The position numbers and the translations under genes were made by a program. From Paenibacillus marchantiophytorum (GTDB lineage: Bacteria > Bacillota > Bacilli > Paenibacillales > NBRC-103111), in the NCBI RefSeq assembly GCF_014640555.1, contig NZ_BMHE01000024.1:42532-106531 (forward strand): a stretch of DNA of 64,000 nt. The letters are read 5' to 3'. The notes under the pieces are model-generated. The model saw only the letters and a program-made list of their open reading frames with translations, was not told the DNA's origin and did not search any database. The number at the start of each line of letters is the position of its first letter. The stretch's first letter is position 1. Below, in pieces: positions 18,377-27,213 of this stretch.

Positions 18377-19056
18377 CTTCGTTACCTCCCAATTCACTAA
18401 ATTATTTCCTTATACTATCACACTAGACCCCTGTTTGCAGAATTTCCAAGAAAAAGTACGTCTAATGATTATTTTACAGGGACGTTTTTCAACCATTTCC
18501 ACAGCCTTTTTATGAGACTGAGCAAGGCGCGGATGTTCTTGCAAAACGTTTGTACCTGAGCGGCATGATGAGTGTGTCCGCTGTCAAGATGCATGACAAT
18601 TGTACCTTCGTGCGTCACTTTCTAGTGAGTTAAACTTTTCATATTATAAAGCAAGAAAAGTCTCATTGGATTAATCCAATGAAATCGGCTTTAAAGCTGT
18701 TGAAATCAACCTTTCACTGGATTTATCCAATCTTTTTAACAGGGAATCGTTTAAAAAGGGCCGATTCTGGAAATTCCATTGGAAAAACCCAATGAAATAA
18801 GGTTCTGAAGCGCAAAAACGAGGAAAACACTGGATAAATCCAATGTTTTCCTCAACTGAAGGAGCGGCACCAAAGGGGCGTAGCCGCTAGGCCTTCGGTT
18901 GCTTGTTACCGAACATACTGTTCCGCGGAAACGAGCCAACTTGTCAGGAGTAGCGAAGCGGTGAACATCCCCATTCTCGCCTCTAGTTCTGCCGCTGTAA
19001 CCAGTTCTATACCTGTCATGCTTTCCAGTATGAATCCAAGTTGTTTGATAGAAAAA
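18377..19056. other. Repeat-rich intergenic region with possible gene remnant
   Basis: No intact gene in 680 bases. On the plus strand about 18512-18632 reads as a coding-like C-terminal fragment (…GADVLAKRLYLSG…VRHFLVS, then stop) that I cannot assign. The middle (18664-18852) holds four related palindromes, listed separately. The remainder, 18853-19056, shows nothing I recognise. Confidence 0.5.
18664..18852. repeat. Four copies of an 18-base palindromic repeat
   Basis: Copies at 18664-18681 (CATTGGATTAATCCAATG, perfect palindrome), 18715-18732, 18777-18794 and 18828-18845 share the form CAYTGGAwwwAycCAATg. Starts are 51, 62 and 51 bases apart. The last copy is flanked by AGGAAAA and TTTTCCT and forms a longer hairpin (18821-18852). 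The copies look like a degenerate intergenic repeat family, not operators for a neighbouring gene. Confidence 0.7.
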
Positions 19057-19092
19057 GCTAGTGATTAGAGCGATTTACGCTCCTTCACTAGC
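19057..19092 (-). terminator. Rho-independent terminator after the galactanase pseudogene
   Basis: GCTAGTGA/TCACTAGC outer arms and GAGCG/CGCTC inner arms. On the minus strand the hairpin is followed by TTTTTC. It ends the transcript that carries the importer, sulfatase and decayed gene. Confidence 0.8.
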
Positions 19093-19099
19093 CAGATGG

Positions 19100-19831
19100 T
19101 TACTGTTCCACTATATGGAACTTGAAGTTTTGAGACCATGTATTCGTATCTGCATTTTGTACAATTAAAGCGCCATTCACATCTGAACCGCCGCTAATGC
19201 TAAGTATTTTACCGCTATTTCTATTCTTGATTTTAAAATAGCCTCCTCCGATGCCAATTAATTGCCATTGCTGATTGATGCTTGTACTTCTGGTGTATCC
19301 CCTTGCCATCAGGGATGAGCTGACATTGCTGATTGTTCGAGGTCGATGATGTAAATTGAATAACTTGTGCGCCATCAGTTGTAGAAGCTCCTGTGATACG
19401 AGTTTGTTGTGCTCGGACTCATCGCACATACGCTTGATGCCGTCCAAGTTCCAGCTAGGCTCGTGGCCGAAGAACAAAATGTCTGACTTGACGCCCAACC
19501 GTTAGTTCCTGAAGTAATCAACCAATAAGTTGATCCTCGTTTAATTAACGTGGAAGCTTCTTTGTAGCTATAGCTGCCTGAGAGTAGCTTCGTATTCTCT
19601 GCAATACTCAGATAGTCCGATGATTGCTTACTGATTCGAATGGCTGCCGTCGTCATCCTTGAATACGGAACCTAAATTCACCATCGTACTGCCGCTTGGA
19701 AGCAGATCGGTATTATTAAACGTGAACGGTTTGGCTTGTTTAGGGCCTACTAAGGCTGATACCATTAGCAGAACAGCCAACAAAGCAACCAAAACATTTC
19801 TGATATAATGAAACCCTTGCAATTTTAACAT
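19100..19831 (-). pseudogene. Decayed secreted GH43-type galactanase with ricin-type (CBM13) C-terminus
   Basis: Three reading frames each hold part of one protein. 19831 to about 19650 gives a signal peptide and mature start (LKLQGFHYIRN…, SGSTMVNLGSVFKDDDG). About 19650-19420 gives a GH43-like core piece (SDYLSIAENTKLLSG, RGSTYWLITSGTNGWASSQ). About 19390-19100 gives ricin-repeat pieces in two frames (GASTTDGAQVIQFTSSTS; then INQQWQLIGIGGGYFKIKNR). A normal enzyme would need about 150 more residues between the first and second pieces, so there is an internal deletion as well as at least three frame changes. The original start still has GAGGGG upstream. It lies 50 bases after the sulfatase gene and before a good terminator. 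Confidence 0.8.
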
Positions 19832-19920
19832 TACGATCATCCCCTCTGGTTTGTCTACGGACATCTCCATACTGATGATTTGACTAGATAAGGTTACTGA
19901 TTAATGCTATCAGTTTGAAG

Positions 19921-21294
19921 CTACAGCTTCTTACGAAGCTCTGAAACAGCTACTCTTCTTGCGCCAGAATTATTTTTGGGTTCAGCCAGCTCAATCATTG
20001 GAGCGGCTTCCCCTGCTTCCTGCATTCTCCGAATCAAGCGCTCGCGTAAATCACTAGTAACACTATGGAATGATTCGATGCCGATTAAATTAGTCAACTC
20101 ATGCGGGTCTGATTGCAGATCATAGAGAAACTCTTCTACATAAGTATCTGCCCCCGCATCGTGATTAGGGTTCAAGCCAGGCGCAGAAACGCTGTATTTC
20201 CAGCGCTGCGTGCGAATCGCGCGTCCAACCTGTGACTCGCTGATCTGAACCAGTACTTCTTCCGGCCAGCCCTCTCTCTCTCCGCGCAGCAGTGGAAGAA
20301 TGGAGCGCCCCTGCATCGAAGCCGGAACCGGAATGCCAGCAGCTTCCAATAAAGTTGGAGGCAAATCCACTAGCGACACCATTTCCTGCAGGCGGCCGCC
20401 GGACTTGAAACAGCCACCCGCGAATGCGGTGGGAACGCGAATTGAGCTGTCATGGCATGACCGTTTATATTCGCTGTTGCGCGTCTTAAAGTGGCATCCA
20501 TGGTCCGAAGTAAACATGATGATCGTGTCTTCTGCCAAGTCCAAGCTGATCAAGCAGTCGAACAAGCGTCCCAACGCTTCATCTACACGTTTCACCATTC
20601 CGTAGTAACCGCCAAGATGCGCATGGGCCGAACCGCCAAGCGTCGCTAAGTCTCCGGGGACGAACTGACTTCCGCTATAGCGTCCTTCATACCCGCGCGG
20701 AGCCGGATAATTATCGGAATGATTCTGATGATGCGGCTCCAGATAGGAAAGAAATAGGAAGAATGGTTCATCCTTATGCTGATCGATGTACCGGATCGCT
20801 GCATCTGTCTGTGCGTCTACACGGTACCCTGGGAGCTTTACTGGTTTATTGTCATTATCATACATGACCGTATCGTACGCATCTGAAGAGAATTCAAGCA
20901 CGTTGGATGCTAACCAGTACTGATAACCACCCCGTTGATTTTGCGGTACAGGTTCCTGCTCGGCCAAGTGCCACTTACCGATATAGCCCGTACGATAACC
21001 AGCTTCATTAAAATAATGCGCAAGTGTCTGTTCGTCCTCTTGAAGTGGAATTCCGTTTACGTAACATCCTGTTTCCGTCGCATACTTCCCAGTTTGTAGG
21101 GAAGATCTAGCAGGGCCACATACCGGTTGGCATGTGTACGAATTATACACATGCGTCCCTTCCATCGCCATACGATCAAAATTTGGTGTCAATTCAAGAG
21201 GATTCCCATGAACTCCCGTCGTATCAAAACGCTGCTGATCCGTAAAAAATACAATCACATTCGTTTTTTTGTTCGTTGTCGTTGTCGTTGTCAT
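19921..21294 (-). CDS. Type I sulfatase (formylglycine-dependent), cytoplasmic
   Basis: A 457-residue sulfatase. The metal-binding start is VIVFFTDQQRFD, the modification motif C-x-P-x-R is present as CQPVCGPARSSLQTGKY with target Cys59, and GYIGKWHLAEQE and MFTSDHG supply further active-site and metal residues. Family members remove sulfate esters once Cys is converted to formylglycine. No signal peptide is seen, so it should act on imported sulfated molecules. I start at ATG 21294 (AGAGG six bases upstream); TTG at 21300 is possible. It is 15 bases after a binding-protein gene, in one operon with an LplB/LplC importer. No catalytically credible formylglycine-generating enzyme is encoded in the window. 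Confidence 0.93.
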   Translation of the reverse strand: MTTTTTTNKKTNVIVFFTDQQRFDTTGVHGNPLELTPNFDRMAMEGTHVYNSYTCQPVCGPARSSLQTGKYATETGCYVNGIPLQEDEQTLAHYFNEAGYRTGYIGKWHLAEQEPVPQNQRGGYQYWLASNVLEFSSDAYDTVMYDNDNKPVKLPGYRVDAQTDAAIRYIDQHKDEPFFLFLSYLEPHHQNHSDNYPAPRGYEGRYSGSQFVPGDLATLGGSAHAHLGGYYGMVKRVDEALGRLFDCLISLDLAEDTIIMFTSDHGCHFKTRNSEYKRSCHDSSIRVPTAFAGGCFKSGGRLQEMVSLVDLPPTLLEAAGIPVPASMQGRSILPLLRGEREGWPEEVLVQISESQVGRAIRTQRWKYSVSAPGLNPNHDAGADTYVEEFLYDLQSDPHELTNLIGIESFHSVTSDLRERLIRRMQEAGEAAPMIELAEPKNNSGARRVAVSELRKKL

Positions 21295-21309
21295 GATCAA
21301 CCTCTAGAT

Positions 21310-22869
21310 TTATTTTTTGGTCTTCTTCCACTCTTCGTTAGCTTGCTGCTCAATCTTTTGGCCGCCCTGCTGGTAATATTTCTGCACGAACTCATCAAAT
21401 TTATCTAGGGTCCAAACACCCGTTACAATTTTGACGAAGTATTCCGTCCACAATTTCTTCTCCAGATCTGGGTAATCCAGCTCTGCGGGTACCGTCTTCC
21501 ACAGCTGGTTTTTAATAATATCTTTAGAGGCAATGTCCAGCGCTGCACGAACATGATCATCCGTCCAACGACGATCCGTTACTTGAACGAATCGAACCGG
21601 ATTAGAGAACCCCTTTTTGTATAAATCGGAGTAGTTGCTCTTTTGAGTAATCATATTTTTCGCTTTATCATACGTGTAATCGACATTTTCTTCTCCGTAA
21701 GTAAGCAAATCTACACCGCCATTCGGATCATCGCTAACGGACCAATCCAGCATTTCAATCAGTCTCTCGGGGTCTTTCGCTTTTGTACTAACCGCACGCA
21801 GCGCTCCGCCTGAATATGGATTGACCTCCGACCAGCCGAGTTTGCCATCTGGCCCCTTGACACGATTAATCATCACCAATTCAGCCGTCGGCAATACTTT
21901 TAGAAGGGATGAATAAAAACCGCCGCCGTTTGCATTGATCGCGAAAGCATCCCCTTCAAAGACACCTACCTTGGAATTAATAACCCGGCTTTCTCCTTGT
22001 TTGCCTTCCATGACTGGGAACTCAGGATCAATCAAGCCTTCCTTATACCATTGCTGCAGAACCGCAAGCGCTTGCTTGGTTTCTGGCGTAACGAAGCTTT
22101 TTACGATCTTCCCATCTTTCTCCGTCCAGAAAATTGGACCCGTTGTTCCGTAAGAACTAAGAGCGATACCAAATGCCCCGAACACCGTATTAAAGAGCGT
22201 TGTCTTGTTGCCACCTAGTCCATACGTATCATTTTGACCATTCTTATCAGGGTCATTCTTGGTGAACGCCTTCATAACATCATGCAGTTCATTCAATGTC
22301 GTAGGCTGCTTCAAGCCAAGGTTGTCTAACCAGTCCTGTCGAACCAGCAACCCGGTCGTGTTGGGGGAATTGAACGATTCCGACCTTACGCCTTGAGGAA
22401 TCGCATAGATCTTGCCATCAAATTTCACACCTTCCCAACGTTCTTTCGGGATGTATTTCATTAGATGAGGAGCCTTGGCCAGCAGATCATCAAGCGGTTT
22501 AAGCAGACCTTGATTGACATACTGAGCCAACTGCGTCGTATCCACACTGAAGTAATCGGGTATATCACTGGAAGAGACCATGAGATTCAGCTTTGTTTTA
22601 TACTCATCACCAGAGATCATACTAATTTTATAATCTATACCCTGCAAGCCTGCTTTCTCCATTTGTGCTATAATCTTTGCTCTGGCTTCCCCTCCATTTT
22701 CCGGATATTCTGGAATCCCATAGTTGAAGAACATATTGAACGTGACAGGAGATTTCTTTGGAATCGTCGTTGAACTGGATGCCTCTTTATTCGAGCTGCA
22801 GCCAGCAACAACGATCCCTACCAAACAGGTCGCACACATAACGGACAGCACTTTATTCATCTTTTTCAT
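21310..22869 (-). CDS. Sugar-binding lipoprotein, LplA/YtcQ type
   Basis: A 519-residue binding protein with lipobox VVAGCSS (Cys about 24). The sequence is typical of the longer LplA/YtcQ group used for pectin- and mannan-derived sugars: FNMFFNYGIPEYPENGG, AQYVNQGLLKPLDDLLAKAPHL, and GLLVRQDWLDNLGLKQPTTLNELHDVM. It works with the permeases at 22897 and 23772, encoded immediately upstream in the operon. The linked sulfatase suggests that the ligand, or part of it, carries sulfate. Confidence 0.93.
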   Translation of the reverse strand: MKKMNKVLSVMCATCLVGIVVAGCSSNKEASSSTTIPKKSPVTFNMFFNYGIPEYPENGGEARAKIIAQMEKAGLQGIDYKISMISGDEYKTKLNLMVSSSDIPDYFSVDTTQLAQYVNQGLLKPLDDLLAKAPHLMKYIPKERWEGVKFDGKIYAIPQGVRSESFNSPNTTGLLVRQDWLDNLGLKQPTTLNELHDVMKAFTKNDPDKNGQNDTYGLGGNKTTLFNTVFGAFGIALSSYGTTGPIFWTEKDGKIVKSFVTPETKQALAVLQQWYKEGLIDPEFPVMEGKQGESRVINSKVGVFEGDAFAINANGGGFYSSLLKVLPTAELVMINRVKGPDGKLGWSEVNPYSGGALRAVSTKAKDPERLIEMLDWSVSDDPNGGVDLLTYGEENVDYTYDKAKNMITQKSNYSDLYKKGFSNPVRFVQVTDRRWTDDHVRAALDIASKDIIKNQLWKTVPAELDYPDLEKKLWTEYFVKIVTGVWTLDKFDEFVQKYYQQGGQKIEQQANEEWKKTKK

Positions 22870-22896
22870 ACAAACACCCCTTCATCATTGTCATGT

Positions 22897-23760
22897 TTAA
22901 GATTTAACAGAACCTAGCATTGTGCCCTTCATGAAATACTTCTGCAAAAAGGGATAAACGGCAAGAATAGGAATAATAGATATGATTACTGTCGCTGCTA
23001 TCGCAGATTCTGCTGAGAATGTAGTAAACTGGCCTGTATCCGTTGCCAATTGCTGACCTGCAATTATTTCTTTGAGCAGCAGCGGGAGCGTGTACAGCCT
23101 CTTATCATTTAAGTAAATAACCGCTTGCATAAAGTTGTTCCAGAGTCCCACACATTCCCAAAGCGCGATGGTTGCGATAACGGGCTTACATAGCGGTAAA
23201 ATAATCGTGAAGAAAATCCGAAGTGGATTGGCGCCATCCATTGTAGCCGATTCTTCCACTTCCTCAGGAATGGTTCGCATGAAGCTTTGCATGACAATTA
23301 CATTAAAGGCTGAAATCATACCTGGCAGCATGAGCGCCCATAAGGTGTTGGTCAGGCCCAAGCTTTTCACTACCAAATAGGTAGGAATCATCCCACCGCT
23401 GAAAATCATCGTGAAAATGACTAGAATCGTTATTACTTTTGCACCAGGAAGACCTTTTTTGTTTAAGGCATACGCTGTCGTCGCTGTAAACATGACATGA
23501 AGAAATGTACCTACAACCGCAACGATAATGCTGTTTCGATACGCTAGCCAAATGAAACTGGAAGACAGTACACTTTGATACGCATCAACTGTAAAGCCCC
23601 TCGGAAAGAAAAACAAACCGCCTTGCATAGCTCCTGCCGCTGTACTGAATGATATCGAAATTTCATGCCATAAAGGATATAAAGTTACCAAAGAAAGCAG
23701 TCCAAGAAATAGTGCATTGCACCACTCGAACATGCGTTCACCTAAGCCTTTCTTCATCAT
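22897..23760 (-). CDS. Sugar ABC transporter permease, LplC/YtcP type
   Basis: A 287-residue permease with six spans and EAA loop EEVEESATMDGANPLRIFF, followed by LPLCKPVIATIALWECVGLWNNF as in LplC proteins. The ending FLQKYFMKGTMLGSVKS is also characteristic. I start at ATG 23760 because GAGGAGG lies just upstream; the extra six residues to 23778 would overlap the upstream gene. It pairs with the LplB-type permease that ends 11 bases earlier. Confidence 0.93.
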   Translation of the reverse strand: MMKKGLGERMFEWCNALFLGLLSLVTLYPLWHEISISFSTAAGAMQGGLFFFPRGFTVDAYQSVLSSSFIWLAYRNSIIVAVVGTFLHVMFTATTAYALNKKGLPGAKVITILVIFTMIFSGGMIPTYLVVKSLGLTNTLWALMLPGMISAFNVIVMQSFMRTIPEEVEESATMDGANPLRIFFTIILPLCKPVIATIALWECVGLWNNFMQAVIYLNDKRLYTLPLLLKEIIAGQQLATDTGQFTTFSAESAIAATVIISIIPILAVYPFLQKYFMKGTMLGSVKS

Positions 23761-23771
23761 CACACTCCTCC

Positions 23772-24665
23772 TCACCAAAGTCCCCGTTCACCCAAACGTC
23801 TAACCAGCCAATTCGTAAACAGAAGCAAGCACAAGCCTACAATAGACTGGAACAAGCCAGCAGCCGTAGCAAACGAGAATCTACCCATTGTTAAACCTAC
23901 ACGGTACACATACGTATCCAAAATGTCTGACACGTTATAAACGAACGGATTGTATAGAATAAAAATTTGATCGAAACCTACATTTAGAATTTGTCCCGTA
24001 CGCAGAATCAGCAGTACAACAATCGTTGAAGCAATACTTGGAAGTGTGACATGACGAATTAACTGAAACCTGTTTGCTCCATCGATTTTGGCTGCTTCAT
24101 ACAATTCGGGATTAACACCTGCGATCGCCGCCAAATAAATGACGGTTCCCCAGCCCGCTTCTTTCCACATCTCTGAACCAACCAAAAAACCCCTGAACAC
24201 GTCCGGATTCATAAAAGGACTAGTTGAAAGCCCTAGCCATTTGGTCACTCCCGTATCTACCGAAAATACGGAGAATAGAATACTGCCAAGTACAACCCAG
24301 GATACGAAATGCGGGAAATAAATAATCGTTTGCACAATTCGTTTAAAGACCCCATTGAGCAATTCATTTAAAAGCAGCGCCAAGAGTATGGGAGCAGGGA
24401 AGTTAACTAACAGTTTATAAAAACTGATAATAACTGTATTTTGGAGCGCAACCCAAAAATCTGGCGATTCAAACAGAATTCTGAACCATTTTAACCCTAC
24501 CCACGGACTGTTAAAGATGCTTCCAGCAATTTTGAAATCTTGGAAAGCGATTGCAACCCCACCCATGGGAATGTACTTAAATAATACGAAGTAGATAATT
24601 CCCGGTAGCAGCAGCAAATAGTAATATTTGTTTTTGTGGAACGATTTCACGATCTGATTCTTCAA
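23772..24665 (-). CDS. Sugar ABC transporter permease, LplB/YteP type
   Basis: A 297-residue permease with LplB hallmarks: YYLLLLPGIIYFVLFKYIPMGG, AFQDFKIAGSIFNSPWVG, EAA loop ELYEAAKIDGANRFQLI, and the end VNWL-like TNWLVRRLGERGLW. The start is TTG at 24665, preceded by AAAGGAGG with seven-base spacing; the upstream ATG at 24716 lacks a ribosome site. It is the first gene of the importer-sulfatase operon, with its promoter probably in 24666-24823, downstream of the AraC regulator gene. Confidence 0.92.
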   Translation of the reverse strand: MKNQIVKSFHKNKYYYLLLLPGIIYFVLFKYIPMGGVAIAFQDFKIAGSIFNSPWVGLKWFRILFESPDFWVALQNTVIISFYKLLVNFPAPILLALLLNELLNGVFKRIVQTIIYFPHFVSWVVLGSILFSVFSVDTGVTKWLGLSTSPFMNPDVFRGFLVGSEMWKEAGWGTVIYLAAIAGVNPELYEAAKIDGANRFQLIRHVTLPSIASTIVVLLILRTGQILNVGFDQIFILYNPFVYNVSDILDTYVYRVGLTMGRFSFATAAGLFQSIVGLCLLLFTNWLVRRLGERGLW

Positions 24666-24823
24666 GACCTCTCCTCCTTTCAACCAAATCGTTACACATA
24701 CTGTGTACGCTTTCATCGTAGTAGAGGAAAAGATAAAAAAAAATCCTCAGTTTGCAATAAACATGAGGTTTTTATGATATTGGAGTCTCTGATGTTGGAA
24801 ATTTCGAATAAATATCAGTTTTT

Positions 24824-27049
24824 CTATATTTTTTTTCTGTACTCGCCAGGAGTTAGTCCTTCACATTTCTTAAAAAATCGAATAAAACTTTGAACATCAT
24901 TGTAGCCTACGGCCTGACTGATCTCTTGTAGAGAAGCCGTGCTTCTTCTTAAGAGATCTTTGCTCTTCTCGATTCGATACTCTGTTAAATATTCAAGCAT
25001 GGATTTACCCGTCTCTGCCTTAAACGTCCGGCTTAGATGGCCACTGCTGACACCCATAAGTTGCGCAATATCGGTAATGGAAATGTTGCTTGTATACAGA
25101 TCCTCCATGTAGGCAATCGTTTTTGAAACATATAGATTTGTGACCTGCTTGTCCTGTATCGCTTCAAGGAATGTAATGATCTCACTAATGTGCGTGATCA
25201 TAAATTGATATAATTCATCATTATTTTGACATTCATTCAATTTGTAGATATCAACATGCTTATATATACTCCCAATATCGTGGCCATCTTTCAAAAGCTC
25301 ATTTACTATAGAGCTCATAAAAACGACGATCATCCCTTGAAGCTTTTCCAGTGGATACTTCGCGTTATACAAATATTGCTCAAAGAGATCATTCACACAT
25401 TGGATGGCTTTTTCCCGGTTCATTGTTGTGACAGAATGAATTAACTGCTTTTGAAGAGATAGGGGGTAGACAAATTTCAATTCATTTTTATGATCTTGAA
25501 TAAATACAATATCATTGCGATTAATCACCGCTTTATAATTCAGCATCCTGCGGATCTGCTCATAAGCTGCATGCAGCCTATCTATAGTACCAACATCGCT
25601 TACGATAAGTTGCAGCGAAACGTTCAATTGTGCTTGCGCTATAGCATTCATGTCGGTGTAACATTTATGAATCAGCTGCCTCCACTCTTCTCCCATTCCG
25701 CTGCGGGGCAGATTAACGATAAATCCAAGCTTACTGCGATCTAATATCGTACCTTCTACATGCATATATGTCTTGAGGGTCTCTGAAACCATACTGTAAA
25801 AAATTAGTTTACGCTGTGGATCTTCTGCCTCTTCCTGACTCATCGCCTCGAAGACAGCAACGATAACGGCATAGTTAGGCTCCTTGAATACGATGCCTAC
25901 CTGCTCCAGCCTGGTAGAAATGCTCCCTTTATCTGATACATTGTTGCGTAAAATATCGGAGATCAGATGGTCTTTCATCACCGGCTCATTCTGTTTGATC
26001 GTGTCTATCATAGAACTGATTGCTCCACTGACCATGAGAAATTCATCAGCTGTCTGCTTGCTTTCTCCAGAGCCCGATAGAACCTCAATAATTTTCTTCC
26101 ACGGATTGTACATCTTCACAGCAAAGACGTAGGCTATGGCAAGACCGATCAAGAACACTACAAGCACAATGAGCAATAGACTAGACATCTTGGAGAATAA
26201 CCGCTCTTTGTATAAATCATACGGGATCAAGTTAACAATCGTCCAACCGTTGCCCTTAATGGTTAAGCTATGTACGAAATAAGTCTGACTATCAATATGG
26301 ATTTTCTGCATAGTTTCAGAAGGAATGGTCGCTTTGGCCACAACGAGCTGGTTTATCGTGTTGTTCTCATCTTCGCTTGTTGGAGAAATAATCTGTGCAT
26401 GGCTATCCATGATAAACATCCGTTGATCTACGTTATTATTCAGATTATAAAGGGTATTTATAAACATATCTTTCTTTATATTTATGATCAGCGTTCCCAG
26501 TGGCCTGGCATCTGTAACAGGTATAGCCTTGTAGAAAGTAATATAGTCATCACGGACTTGATACCAAAAGGTTTCATTGCTATGCAAGCGGATCTGTTCT
26601 AACACAGGCTTATCATAAAAAGAAGCAATATCAAAAAGCCCTTCTCTTGAGGTCATGAATTTCTCATTCAGAGCGCTGTATATGTAAACAGAATAAAACA
26701 ATTCGTTTGAATTGACTTGATTACGCACTTGTTCCTTCAATTGATAGTAATCATACATTGTAAATTCAGAGGGACTTTTAAGCATCCTGTTCATATCCGG
26801 TAAAAATGATAATTGCAAGGAAAAATAATTGATCTGACCAATTAGATCTTCTACACTTTTCGCAACACGCTGTCCGCTATTGTCAGAAGCTTGCTTGATT
26901 TGAGACTTCAAATCTTCACTAATCGTATATGAATATACCGACACAATCATGAGAGTTGGGATGAGTACCGAAATAAAATAGGATAGCAATTGCTTTCTAA
27001 ACAATGAACCGTTGAAAAAGAGCTTTTTGGTATACCCTATCACATACAT
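24824..27049 (-). CDS. Membrane-anchored AraC-family regulator with extracytoplasmic sensor
   Basis: A 741-residue one-component regulator: membrane span about 20-43, a Cache-like outer domain (with ELFYSVYIYSALNEKFM), a second span about 290-315 (LLLIVLVVFLIGLAIAYVF), a long cytoplasmic region, and a C-terminal AraC HTH (about 640-741) with SITDIAQLMGVSSGHLSRTF and GYNDVQSFIRFFKKCEGLTP. This YesS-like build couples an extracellular signal directly to DNA binding. It lies just upstream of, and co-directional with, the LplB/LplC/SBP/sulfatase genes, its likely targets. The ATG at 27049 is preceded by GGGAG at short spacing. Confidence 0.92.
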   Translation of the reverse strand: MYVIGYTKKLFFNGSLFRKQLLSYFISVLIPTLMIVSVYSYTISEDLKSQIKQASDNSGQRVAKSVEDLIGQINYFSLQLSFLPDMNRMLKSPSEFTMYDYYQLKEQVRNQVNSNELFYSVYIYSALNEKFMTSREGLFDIASFYDKPVLEQIRLHSNETFWYQVRDDYITFYKAIPVTDARPLGTLIINIKKDMFINTLYNLNNNVDQRMFIMDSHAQIISPTSEDENNTINQLVVAKATIPSETMQKIHIDSQTYFVHSLTIKGNGWTIVNLIPYDLYKERLFSKMSSLLLIVLVVFLIGLAIAYVFAVKMYNPWKKIIEVLSGSGESKQTADEFLMVSGAISSMIDTIKQNEPVMKDHLISDILRNNVSDKGSISTRLEQVGIVFKEPNYAVIVAVFEAMSQEEAEDPQRKLIFYSMVSETLKTYMHVEGTILDRSKLGFIVNLPRSGMGEEWRQLIHKCYTDMNAIAQAQLNVSLQLIVSDVGTIDRLHAAYEQIRRMLNYKAVINRNDIVFIQDHKNELKFVYPLSLQKQLIHSVTTMNREKAIQCVNDLFEQYLYNAKYPLEKLQGMIVVFMSSIVNELLKDGHDIGSIYKHVDIYKLNECQNNDELYQFMITHISEIITFLEAIQDKQVTNLYVSKTIAYMEDLYTSNISITDIAQLMGVSSGHLSRTFKAETGKSMLEYLTEYRIEKSKDLLRRSTASLQEISQAVGYNDVQSFIRFFKKCEGLTPGEYRKKI

Positions 27050-27166
27050 TCACTCCCTTAATTCTTCACTCCACTAGTCGGACTAGATTTCATCTTAGTC
27101 ACATGCATATGCTTTGTCAATAATCAGTTGCAGAGGACTTCCAAAGGCTAATCTTCAATCCAAATA

Positions 27167-27194
27167 AAGCCCCTCCCAGAAATGGGAAGGGCTT
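27167..27194 (-). terminator. Rho-independent terminator after the FGGY kinase operon
   Basis: AAGCCC(C)TCCCA pairs with TGGGA(A)GGGCTT around a GAAA-like loop. On the minus strand it is followed by TTTATTTGG. It ends the isomerase-transketolase-kinase transcript. Confidence 0.85.
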
Positions 27195-27213
27195 CACTAC
27201 CAATAGATCTGGT

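Noticed and set aside
18751..18939. Minus-strand 62-codon frame in the palindrome-rich gap
   Set aside because: It runs through repeat units, lacks a ribosome site and shows no protein-like pattern.
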